DNA of 64,000 bases, taken from positions 37,688,238 through 37,752,237 of the forward strand of contig OZ038384.1 in the NCBI GenBank assembly GCA_964036045.1, in the 5' to 3' direction. The notes below the pieces were generated by a model, which was not told the DNA's origin, searched no databases, and was given only the letters and a program-made list of their open reading frames with translations. The number at the start of each line of letters is the position of its first letter. The stretch's first letter is position 1. Below, in pieces: positions 24,503 to 33,197 of this stretch. The DNA is from Eutreptiella sp. 'Long Island Sound 2002' (lineage: Eukaryota > Euglenozoa > Euglenophyceae > Eutreptiales > Eutreptiaceae). Made by a program: the position numbers and the translations under genes.

Positions 24503-24710
24503 GGGCGGGACGAGTGTACGGTTTCGCCGCACGGGGGGACGTCAGGGAGGGGACCGGAGGGAAAGGGACAGCGGAAGCGCCAGTCGCATAGAATGGAGCG
24601 TCCGGGACTGGGCACGCAGAGTCGTAGGGCAGAACAAGAAGCGGGGAAAGTGAAGCGGGGACGAGGACGACGACAGTGCAGACTGCGGCAGAGAGAGTGC
24701 GACAAAAAGA

Positions 24711-24942
24711 CGCCCCGGATTGGAGCATCCGGGGAGGAATGAAGCGCGGCGCTAGCCCCCGGACTGGATCTTCGGGGGTAAGCCCGGTGCCACGGACTGG
24801 AGCGTCCGAGGCAACTGAGAGAATACAAAAAAAAAAAGGGCGCCCCGGGTTGGAGCATCCGGTGCGGAGAGAAGCAGGGCATCAGCTCCAGGACTGGACC
24901 GTCCGGGGATGAACCCGGTACCACGGACTGGAGCGTCCGAGG
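24711..24942 (+). other. array of six short hairpins with loop TGGANC, two tandem triplets
   Basis: Two units of about 128 bases each hold three stem-loops. Hairpin 1 (24713-24734) has a perfect 8-bp stem CCCCGGAT/ATCCGGGG with loop TGGAGC. Hairpin 3 (24793-24808) and hairpin 6 (24924-24939) have CGGAC/GTCCG with the same loop, extended by GCC/GGC-type pairs around an A-A mismatch. Hairpin 4 (24842-24865) keeps the stem through a G-T pair. Hairpin 5 has GGAC/GTCC with loop TGGACC. Hairpin 2 (24756-24778) is looser. A loop remnant lies at about 24594. Eleven A separate the triplets (24827-24837). The position just downstream of the RT-RNase H frame suggests a structured element of the LINE RNA. 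Confidence 0.7.
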
Positions 24943-25056
24943 CAACAGGGAGAATATGACAGAGCACCCCACACGTAGGGCGCGCGAACGGCGGGGGTAC
25001 AGGGCGGGGGAGGTGGGGGACAACGGCGACGGGGCGCAGGGCTCAAGCGTGATTCC

Positions 25057-27507
25057 ATGTGCAGCGCTCTGTCACAAATGCCTGACCCACAGCCCAGCCA
25101 GCCGCCGACGGTGCGGGCAGCAGTGGCCCGCATGCAGGCGGGCGCAGCCCCGCGGCCCCCCTCGCCGGCGTCATCGGCGACGTCTGCGGGCGTGTCGTCG
25201 CCCTCGTCTCCGGAGAGCCCGGAGACGGTCAGGGAGGAAGGGCTGGGGGCTACAGGGCGACGAAGGGGGGCAGGAGCCGTGGTGGGGAAGGGAGAGGGGA
25301 AGGAAAAGGGAGTACAGGCGGAGGCGGGGAAGGGCGGGGCAGAGGGGGTGGCGGCGGGGGCGGAGGGGCAAGGGGAGGGGCGGGGGAAAAGGGCAGCGGA
25401 AGGGCCGGGGGTGGACCCGTTCAGTGTCGGGGATGTGAGGGCGGACGTGGAAGTGAGGAGGGGGGAGGGGAGGAGTCAGAGGGAGTCGCTGATCGCCGAC
25501 ATCCTCGAGGTGTCGGGGGATGAGGGTGAAGGGGCGGGGAGGATGGCGGTGGAGGGAGGCCCAGGACAGCCGTCGGCGCCCAATGTGCCTTCGGCTGCCA
25601 TGAAGTCCATCCTCCCGGACGTGCGGAGGCGGAAGGAAGGCAAGGGCGGACGAGGGCAGCTAGAGGCGGGAGCGGCAGGGAGCGGAGACAGCAGCGTGAG
25701 CACCGGAGGGAGAGGGCGAGCGGGCAAGAAAAGGAAAGGGCAGGCGGGGACGACGGGGGCTGTACACGCGAAGGGACACCTGGCGGGAAAGGGGGGAAAA
25801 GGGAGTGGATTGGGGCGACAGTGGCCGCAGCCCCAACACTCGTTCAGGCAGCCGCCGCCGAGGTCGCCCCCAGGGGTCAGTGCGGCGGTAAGGGCGGAGG
25901 AGGAGAGGGAGGCGCGCCGCCAGCAGGCGGCGCGGTACGAGGCGCTGGCGCACGTGGAGCACCAGCGCCGTCGGCGCCAGCCCCCAGGGCAAGGGCCGGA
26001 CACCATCTACCAGTTGGAGATGGAGCCGGGGAGGACGGGGATAAGGGGGGGGCAGGCGGAGCAGAGCAGCGCAGCGGTGCAGAGCAGTGGTGCGGAACGG
26101 GTAGAGGCCGGCAGGAGCAAGCAGGGGAAAGGGGCGGGGCAACAAGGGCTACAGGGGAAGGGACAAGGGAAGGCGGGACTCCACGGAGTAGGCGGCAAGG
26201 GACGCGGGGCGACGGGGCAACAAGGCAAAGGGCAGGGGAAAGGGGGTGGCCTTGGGTACATGGGCTCGCCAGTGTTCCAAGGGGCGGGATTGGGATGGTG
26301 GGGTGCTGTAGTCCTGCCAGCCGTCCCACCAATCGTCCCACCGTTCCCGCCGCGCCCATACCTGGCGATGGGGATGATGTACCCGCCCCTGCCGATGTAC
26401 CCAGGCATGCAGCCACAGGCGCACATGCAACAGCACCAGCAGGCCGGTGGGACAGCGTGGGGAGCGCAGGAAGGGAAGGGAGAGGAGCACAGGAGGGCTT
26501 GGGAGAGGTTCGGGGCGGCGGGAAGGAGCCTGCGGGAGAGGGAGGCCAGAGACAGGGGTGAGGTGGGCGGAACGGAGGAGGGGAGGACGGAGGGGACCGA
26601 CAGGCCGCAGGGAGGGGAAGCACAGGCAATGGAGGAACCGCAGAGGGCGGGGGCGGACCTTCGGAGGAGGCAGGAGGGAGATGAGAGGGCGGAAAGGGAG
26701 GGGGGACGACAGGAGGAGGGTAGGGGGCGGGAGGATACCCCGCTGGTGCCGTTCCGACGGCCGGCTATCCTACCGGAGCAAGAGGGAGAGATGCAGGAGA
26801 GGGCATGGAGGCGGATCAGGGGGGAGGCGGCGAGGCTGGCGGACAGGGACAGGGCGGTGGCGGCGCGGGAGTGCAGGGTGCGGGAGGAGGAGGAGGCGGT
26901 GGCCCGGAAGGCCCGCCGGGTCCTCCCTGATCCGGAAGGGGACACCCCCTCCACTGACGTGGAGGGGCAGTCGCCGTCAGGGATAAGGGCCAGGGAGGAG
27001 GACGAGGAGGCAGGGCGGGAAAGGGGGAAGCGGCGCAGGGGGGAGGAGCGAGGGGCAGGGGAGGCGGAGGGGGCAACGCGGCCGGCCAGCCCCAGTCCGG
27101 AGCCGACGCCGACGGACTGGGACTCGGAGTCCCCGCCGCCGAGGCAGTATGCGCCGCCGCGGAGGAGACCCGGGACGGTCGCGGGGTGGGCGGAGGGGGA
27201 CGTGGCGGAGCTGGCCCGCTACGTGAAGTGGGCGGGGAAGACAAGGGGAAGGCGGGATAAGAGGGGCCGCCGCCCCTTCAGTGACCTGGTCGGCAGGGCG
27301 GGGAGGCCCGGGGAAAGGGGGCCGGAGATGGAAGAGTGGCGGTGGAGGAGGATGCTGGGGGCGGCGCTCCCGGGGCATGCGCTTGGACTGTCCCCAGGAG
27401 AAGGGGAAGAAGCCCAGGGGTCGGATGCTGCGAGAGCTGTTGCAGCGGGAGGGACGGTACGGTGGCGGCGCGTAGGGCCGGGCAGGGGCAGGAGCGGGGA
27501 GCGCTAG
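25057..27507 (+). CDS. 816-codon ORF downstream of the LINE RT, function unknown
   Basis: A long open frame begins with ATG at 25057, 555 bases after the RT-RNase H frame. It is dominated by Gly, Arg, Glu, Pro and Gln, with a Lys/Arg-rich KRRRGEERGAG stretch and a Pro-Pro-Met-Tyr section near residue 435. Only the last 100 residues look folded: WAEGDVAELARYVKWAGKTR and then EMEEWRWRRMLGAALPGH. No RRM, zinc knuckle or enzyme motif was seen. It may be an ORF1-type RNA-binding protein, either of this element placed unusually after the RT or of a second LINE copy joined here. Low GC-codon constraint makes long frames easier by chance in this region, though the frame has a coherent composition across its length. 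Confidence 0.5.
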   Translation: MCSALSQMPDPQPSQPPTVRAAVARMQAGAAPRPPSPASSATSAGVSSPSSPESPETVREEGLGATGRRRGAGAVVGKGEGKEKGVQAEAGKGGAEGVAAGAEGQGEGRGKRAAEGPGVDPFSVGDVRADVEVRRGEGRSQRESLIADILEVSGDEGEGAGRMAVEGGPGQPSAPNVPSAAMKSILPDVRRRKEGKGGRGQLEAGAAGSGDSSVSTGGRGRAGKKRKGQAGTTGAVHAKGHLAGKGGKGSGLGRQWPQPQHSFRQPPPRSPPGVSAAVRAEEEREARRQQAARYEALAHVEHQRRRRQPPGQGPDTIYQLEMEPGRTGIRGGQAEQSSAAVQSSGAERVEAGRSKQGKGAGQQGLQGKGQGKAGLHGVGGKGRGATGQQGKGQGKGGGLGYMGSPVFQGAGLGWWGAVVLPAVPPIVPPFPPRPYLAMGMMYPPLPMYPGMQPQAHMQQHQQAGGTAWGAQEGKGEEHRRAWERFGAAGRSLREREARDRGEVGGTEEGRTEGTDRPQGGEAQAMEEPQRAGADLRRRQEGDERAEREGGRQEEGRGREDTPLVPFRRPAILPEQEGEMQERAWRRIRGEAARLADRDRAVAARECRVREEEEAVARKARRVLPDPEGDTPSTDVEGQSPSGIRAREEDEEAGRERGKRRRGEERGAGEAEGATRPASPSPEPTPTDWDSESPPPRQYAPPRRRPGTVAGWAEGDVAELARYVKWAGKTRGRRDKRGRRPFSDLVGRAGRPGERGPEMEEWRWRRMLGAALPGHALGLSPGEGEEAQGSDAARAVAAGGTVRWRRVGPGRGRSGER

Positions 27508-29686
27508 GGGCAGGGGGCCAGGGGCGTGCGGAGGGACGGGCAGGATGCGGGGAGTCAGACGCAGGGGGTCGGCGGAGGTGGATGAGGGTGAGGAGGGGAT
27601 GTGACGGACAAGAGGAGGGGAGGAGGGGAGCAGAGAGGTGCATGTGCGCGGAGGAGGACAGGGACACGGCTGACAGTGGAGGGGGATGTGGTGATGCAGG
27701 ACGCGGACGAGAACCCCAAGCGGAGAGCACAGGACCAGCGGCGGGGGAGAGGGGAGAAGGGGCGGCCGAGTACTGGTCCGCAGGCGAGTGCGGAGGAGGC
27801 AACCGGGCAGTGGGAAGCGCGACGTATTGTGGGTACAGCGAACAGCCCGGGGCAGAAAGGGCAGCAGACGGGGAGCAGTATCGTGGTATGGTGACGGAGC
27901 GGAGCGCGAGGTCGTGACAGGCGAGAACGGCCGGGGAAGGCGGGGAGCAGCGCGGCGCCGGGCCTCGGACTTGCAGCTCTCTGCGTGGCAAGAAGGTGCT
28001 GCGTTCAAAACAATGAGCTTACGGGCGCCATGCTCAGAGGGGTTGACCACGCCAGGCCTGCAGCGGCGGGAAATCGGCAAGCGTCTCCAGCACATGGGGG
28101 GTACAGGGCCACAGACCAGACCACAGAAACACCCACCCCACACCTACTCCGCCAGGCCACCATGCATGCACCAGCGCACACACAGACTGCACATGCAGGC
28201 GCCCAGGCGCTGCCCACACCCCTCCCCTGTGTGGCTGTATGTTGACCTCCGAAAAGCCAGTACCCACTGGGGTTTTTTGAAATCCTAAGTACCTAAATAA
28301 CCCAGGGCCGGTGGCAGCGGCCCACAAGGGTGACTCTGACCGCCCCACCCCCCAGGACCAGGTGACCCGGAAACACAGGTGTGTGACCGAGGGGGGCCGG
28401 CGCAAGCGAGCATGCCAGTGCGAAGGAGGAAGCCAACGTGGGACACATCAAACGCTACGCCCCAACCTCGGTCCGAAGGCGACAATGCCCTGAACCCTGA
28501 AGAAGCAGCCCAACTCTTACCCCATCCAGGGACGAGGAAAGGGACGAACTGTCTGCGTGACACGGACAATCATGGATCTGAGGAGGCGATGAGGGTCGTG
28601 AGCCAGGCGCGGATGGAGCACAGAGGCGGGTACACACCTGACCAATTGAGCCCCCCCCCCCCCACACAGGGCGCCAGGCAGCCAGGATGGGGTGAGAGGC
28701 GGGGACTGAGGGAGCACCCAGGGGAAAGGGTAGGGGCGAGAGGGAGGGGCAGGGGTAGGGCACACGAGTGGCACACACGAGTGACAGCAATGCACGGGCC
28801 GGGAGGGTAGACGTGCAGGCAGGGTCGACTGCGAGAAGGAGAATGGGAAGGGAGACAGGCGAGAGAGGGGGCGAAGGGCAATGGGACCAGGGTAACACAA
28901 AGAAGAGCAGAGGTCACACGCAGGGCGCGCGGGAGCAGCAAGGAGCGCGAGCGCAAAAAAAAAACAACAACGGCAGGACGGGCGGGCACACAGGAAGGGC
29001 GCAAAGAGGAGGCGGGGCGTGGGAGGTGGGGGGCAGCGGGGGCCAACCAGGGCGCAAAGGAACACAATGTCTCTCACAGAGAAGCACCATGCCGTTAACC
29101 CGCATAGAGCCGTACCGGCCGCTCCGCCCGACCATCAGGGACCTGATGGAGGGGCGGCCGGCGGGAGAGGACGACGGGGGAGTCCCCCCGAAGGGGTGTC
29201 TGGGGAGGCCGCCCAGGTCGGCCTACAGGTCAGAAGACAGGGCGGAGGCCCTGAGGCACCCGAGGGCGCGCGAGATACAGCCATGGCGCGGAGACGACCA
29301 GCGTCGAGCACACGGAGCAGGGGAACGACACTAAGAGGGCGGGCAGAAGGCAGAGGGGAGGGGAGGGTAGAGAGGGGAGAGAGCGGAAACTTGTACAGCA
29401 ACGCGGGCTGAATGGCTGGGTCGCCCAGCATGGCCGGGGACCGCCAGGGGCAACGCCACAGGATGGCGGAGGGACTGGACGTGAGCACCGAACAGAAACG
29501 AGATGGCGATGCAGTAATGTTGTGCGTGCATGCAGGGGGGAGGGAACCAAGAAAAAAAAAAGGCGGAAAAAAAAAGAATAAAAAGGGGGGAAACAAAAGC
29601 GGACAACACCACAAGGAGGCGGGACAGAAAGGGACGAGTGGCTAGGGCCACGCGACGGCCCCAGGTGACAAGGACAGCTAGGGAGA
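27508..29686 (+). other. GC-rich part of the LINE with no clear gene
   Basis: Many overlapping frames, none convincing. A purine-rich A tract with GAAAAAAAAAAGG and GGAAAAAAAAAG lies at 29550-29586. Confidence 0.4.
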
Positions 29687-30058
29687 CGGCACAGGAGAGA
29701 GGGGCGGGGGAGGGAGGGGAGCAACCCGTGCTAGGCGCACGAAGCGGTCCCCGGATGGATGAGGATCCAGTGGGCCCACGACACGGGGTTGCTGGCGGCC
29801 CGGTGGGGTATAAACACGGGATGAGGGATGGGATGGGGCCGCACGACAGCCTGGGGGATTAGGCCAGGGCCGCGGCACAGGGGAAAGGGACGGGGGCGGG
29901 AAGGGAGCGACCCGTGCTAGGCGCACGAAACGGACCCTGGAAGGAAGAGGTCCCAGTGGGCTAGCGCCACGGGGCAGCAGGCGACCCGGTGGGGTATAAA
30001 CACGCGATGCAGGGACAAGAGGGCGGGCTGGTGCCGGGATGAGGCAACGGGGAAGGGG
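29687..30058 (+). repeat. tandem repeat, two copies of about 186 bp
   Basis: Both copies contain CCGTGCTAGGCGCACGAA and CGGTGGGGTATAAACACG; they start at 29687 and 29873. The repeat lies 0.7-1.1 kb before the LINE tail. Confidence 0.75.
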
Positions 30059-30730
30059 ACATGGGAAGGGCAGGGAGGCCGAAAGCGCCAAGCAACAGCC
30101 CCATGGGATTGGGAAACCAGTCGCCATGGAGTGGTGAACCGTGGGCCAACCATGGGGAGCCTGGCCACGGGAAGTCGGGAAAATGCCCTGATCTCCGGGA
30201 CGGCCGTGAGGTGTCCGCAGGGGTGAGGGCTGACCTTGAGATCCCCGGGTCAATGGCCTGAGTACACGTAGGTTCACGCGTGAGCGGGACCAGGGGGAAC
30301 GTGGAAAGGGTCGCCCCCTCGCCTCCAGCCGTGGATGGACGAAAACCAAGTGCATCCGGGAGCCGAGTGGGTACTCCAGCCCGTGAGGGATGGGGAGTGG
30401 TGGAATGTGGTTGACAGAGAGAAATGCTCCGCTGTCGGCGAGGGCTATCCACAGGAAACCCGCCTGCAGGCGCCCAATAGGCTGTGCTAGGGGGGGAAGG
30501 CCGGGGGATCCTTCAAAGGGTGACCGGAAGGAGCTGAAACCGTGAGGGCAGCGACTGAAGGGAGCCTACCACCGGTCATGCCCCAAGGGAACCTGGTTGA
30601 AGTTCTCGGCCGTGAGGTGAGACAGGGGTCGCCAGGGCAACTAATGGTGGAGAGCACTCCTTCCCGCCAGAGACGGCCACCATGTAAAACAAACAAGGAG
30701 GAGTCAGATGAGGCTGCGGACGCGGCGGCC

Positions 30731-30750
30731 CTTACCTACCTACCTACCTA
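30731..30750 (+). repeat. LINE 3' tail of TACC units
   Basis: Four TACC units (CTTACCTACC onward) end directly at the right CCACAG duplication. The second LINE-like element at 38361 ends the same way. Confidence 0.75.
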
Positions 30751-30756
30751 CCACAG
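30751..30756. repeat. target-site duplication, right copy, of the TACC-tailed LINE
   Basis: CCACAG, matching 19246-19251. Confidence 0.8.
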
Positions 30757-31290
30757 TCTGAACCACTTGTTCCCGGAGGTTTTTTTTGTTGGGTGTCCGT
30801 TGACTCGGTGCTCGAGAGCCATCTTGACCGCCTCTTCTACAACCTCTGCTCTGTGGAGAACACAGTACACTTGGCATTACTGTCGTGCTCAAACATCTTC
30901 AGCTATACACTGCACGTCTAGTCACATCTACATGCTTGTAGGGAGAGAGACTGGCCTTGCGCTGTGCCTTTGTCAGGCGGCGATCTTCCCATCCTCAACC
31001 GCAGGCTTTGGTCCCCTTCGTTCAAGCTGCACCACTTCTCCACTGATGTAGTTGCGGACACCCTTTCGGATCGTCTTGTCACTGACAAGATAACAGCGTG
31101 CACACGAAGCCAAGCTTGCTTGTCCACCAACCACCTCGGCCACTGCTTGCATCACAAAGCTTGGGTTGTTTGGCAGAGGATAAGCAGCATAAGTGTAGCG
31201 GCGACCCTGCGTGGCGGCTGCGTGGGGTGCGTGATCAGCCCTTGGCGCGGAACCTAGCAGGCAGGTGACAATGACGATGATGCACCTCAT
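30757..31290 (-). pseudogene. pogo-like transposase, N-terminal part
   Basis: The minus strand from 31290 downward encodes LVSDKTIRKGVRNYISGEVV and VQLERRGPKPAVEDGKIAA, the sort of helix-turn-helix plus linker found at the N-terminus of pogo-group transposases. After a stop and frameshift, the frame ending GNKWFRLW at 30751 aligns with the KKRHPEYTLRTPQ stretch that begins on the other side of the LINE. The split gene was already decaying, since frameshifts lie in both halves. The start codon is not certain. Confidence 0.55.
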
Positions 31291-32055
31291 CAGAATGACT
31301 CATTAGAATGACCGGCAGGTACACTTGGGTTACGACACTGTCCGATGCTGTCTGCGTGTCGTTGCCTGCTGCAGACTTGCAGTGTTGCTAGCTACAGCTC
31401 ATCAGGCTGACCGGCAATAGAACTTGGGTTGGGACACGGCCTGTGTCTTCCAACGTCTGTGTCTTCCAACGGGCTCTGTGTGCCTGTCCTCACGTGCTAC
31501 ACACTTCAACTTGCAACACACCTTGCTGCGCGCTTACCTGACCAGTTCTTCCTTTGCTCTTACGGCTCGGTTCCTTGTGCTTATGCGCCATTTTGTTGTT
31601 TGTGCACCACCGTCTGATGTTTCTGCGGGCTGTTTTCTTGCTTCTACGTGAGTTGCGCATAGGACAACAGACAGCATGGCCTGCGCAACAGAGGAATACG
31701 GCCGTCCACGGCAGTTTGTTGTGCTGCACGCAGCAAACAACGCATATGGCATAAGGCATAAGGCATTTAATCATTAACCCAACGAAAATAGTTTAAAAAA
31801 GATTGCGCTTCAATGTTATTTCTTGAACAATTTTACCTAATTACGTAATCAGCGGGCGGGAATAATAAGGTCTGGCGGCTGCTACACCACTTTTGCGGCA
31901 TTTTGTCAGCTTGGCTGCAGCTGCAGCAGTAAGGTTAATAATGCATCTGGGAGTTATAATTCAAGTTCTACATCTAAATTGAGTATCTGAAACTTCAAAT
32001 CTCTGTTGGCATCAGTCCATGTAAAAATGTTCAGCACCGAAAGTCGGGAGTTAAC

Positions 32056-32069
32056 TGGTCAGCTTACCT
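32056..32069 (-). repeat. right terminal inverted repeat of pogo-like element
   Basis: TGGTCAGCTTACCT followed by TA; exact reverse complement of 16688-16701. Confidence 0.65.
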
Positions 32070-32071
32070 TA

Positions 32072-32910
32072 AGCATGTTAGGTAACTGACGTTTCAGCTT
32101 TGTTTTTAGAGACAGCCAGAAAGTATGAGTAAAAGGTTGGTAATGACGGACTACATCTTTCAACGTTTTTTTTGGTTGAAGTATTAGTATAAATCCCCGT
32201 ACCCCCAGACGGATCGATCCCCATGGGCGGGATAAGAAAGAACAGGTCCGGGTCAGATGAGTTGACGCCCTCATTGTGACTGCCACCCCCCCGGCACACG
32301 TTGAGACTACCCGCTAAACTAATCAACAGTTCGTCATTACTGATGCTGCCTCGCTTTCTCTGTCCATGTAATGCAGACCAAGAAACCCATTGCACCAAAT
32401 AGGTACCACAATGCATCCATTGCATGAGGTAGTCACATGTAACGCGTCCGTTCAGTAAGGTGGTATATCCTCTCTTTGGATGACGAAGACAAGCCTGTCG
32501 GTAGACAGCTTGCGCAGAGCTTGAATTTCCAGTTTAACCCCACATGTTGCATTTCATTCTCAATTGTGATTGATTTTCCGTATAGCTCATTGTAATTTAT
32601 ATGTCTACATCCAGGTGTATTACCCTTACCCTCATTGTCTGCCTGAAGATTTAGGATATCATTGTTCATACGTTGTATGCTAGCTTTTTGCTTAGTGTTT
32701 GTCATGTTTCATTTTCAGCCCTACCATACCCAAGACTTAGGAACTTTACCCTCCTAGGTGGAGATACATCTTTACCTCTAGGATGGCGGTAGTAAGACAC
32801 TACATTAGACACTCAGAACATTCAATATGAGCTCGCCTTATGCCCATACCCCTCCTTATCTTAGATTATCAGCTTGTCATGAACATTCTTAGTGAATGTG
32901 CATGAAGCTT
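32072..32910. other. unassigned; probably 3' internal region of an LTR element
   Basis: No gene recognised. A 90-codon minus frame at 32433-32705 has no known motif. The region ends at a purine tract and LTR, so at least its right part is likely the 3' untranslated region of the element whose LTR follows. Confidence 0.35.
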
Positions 32911-33197
32911 AGGAAGGGGGTCTAATAAGTCAGGGCATTTAGGCCTCTCAGAAGCTTTATGGAGGATCTATACTAGACCTCTCCAAGTTTCGAGATCCTA
33001 GAACACTAGGATATTTGCTCATATTTGGCTTATATTCCAAGCCTATAGCTTGCTGCTAGACTCTACTGGTCTTAGGTACACTACAGAGAGCAGAGATCTA
33101 GGATACATTAGTAGCCATACATGAATAATCACATCCCATATGCTTATAATGTGATTGGATCATGCTATATAGCATTTTAGAAGGTTCTAATGTATTA
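32911..33197 (+). repeat. purine tract and truncated LTR, second copy
   Basis: AGGAAGGGGG (32911-32920) precedes the LTR, which matches 2022-2099 plus 3310-3520 at high identity and shows the site before the MITE-like insertion. The opening TG is TC here. Similarity stops after TGTATTA at 33197, where the chromovirus LTR appears to begin. Confidence 0.65.

Larger units (their letters stand above)
19252..30750 (+). mobile_element. 5'-truncated LINE with TACC-repeat tail, 11.5 kb
   Basis: It interrupts the pogo transposase with a CCACAG duplication. The 5' end starts inside the endonuclease domain, as expected for incomplete reverse transcription, and the 3' end is a short run of TACC units. 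Contents in order: partial endonuclease and RT (to 22012), RNase H and zinc motif (to 24502), two hairpin triplets (24711-24942), an 816-codon ORF (25057-27507), about 2.2 kb of GC-rich DNA, a tandem repeat of ~186 bp, and the tail. One duplication frames the whole, so it was either one insertion of a long element or a nested/chimeric insertion whose inner joint is unmarked. Confidence 0.75.
16688..32069 (-). mobile_element. pogo/Tigger-like DNA transposon interrupted by a LINE
   Basis: The left end begins AGGTAAGCTGACCA (16688-16701) and the right end is its exact reverse complement (32056-32069). Both are bounded by TA (16686-16687 and 32070-32071), the target site of the Tc1/mariner-pogo group. 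Between them lies a minus-strand transposase of the DDE_1 (pogo/Tigger/jerky) type in two pieces. Removing the inserted LINE leaves an element of about 3.9 kb, a usual size. The perfect TIR is short (14 bp), so the exact ends are the least certain part of this call. Confidence 0.7.

Noticed and set aside
25877-29724. Many overlapping frames on both strands in the GC-rich LINE part
   Set aside because: The high GC makes stops rare; only the ATG-started 25057-27507 frame is coherent in composition over its full length.
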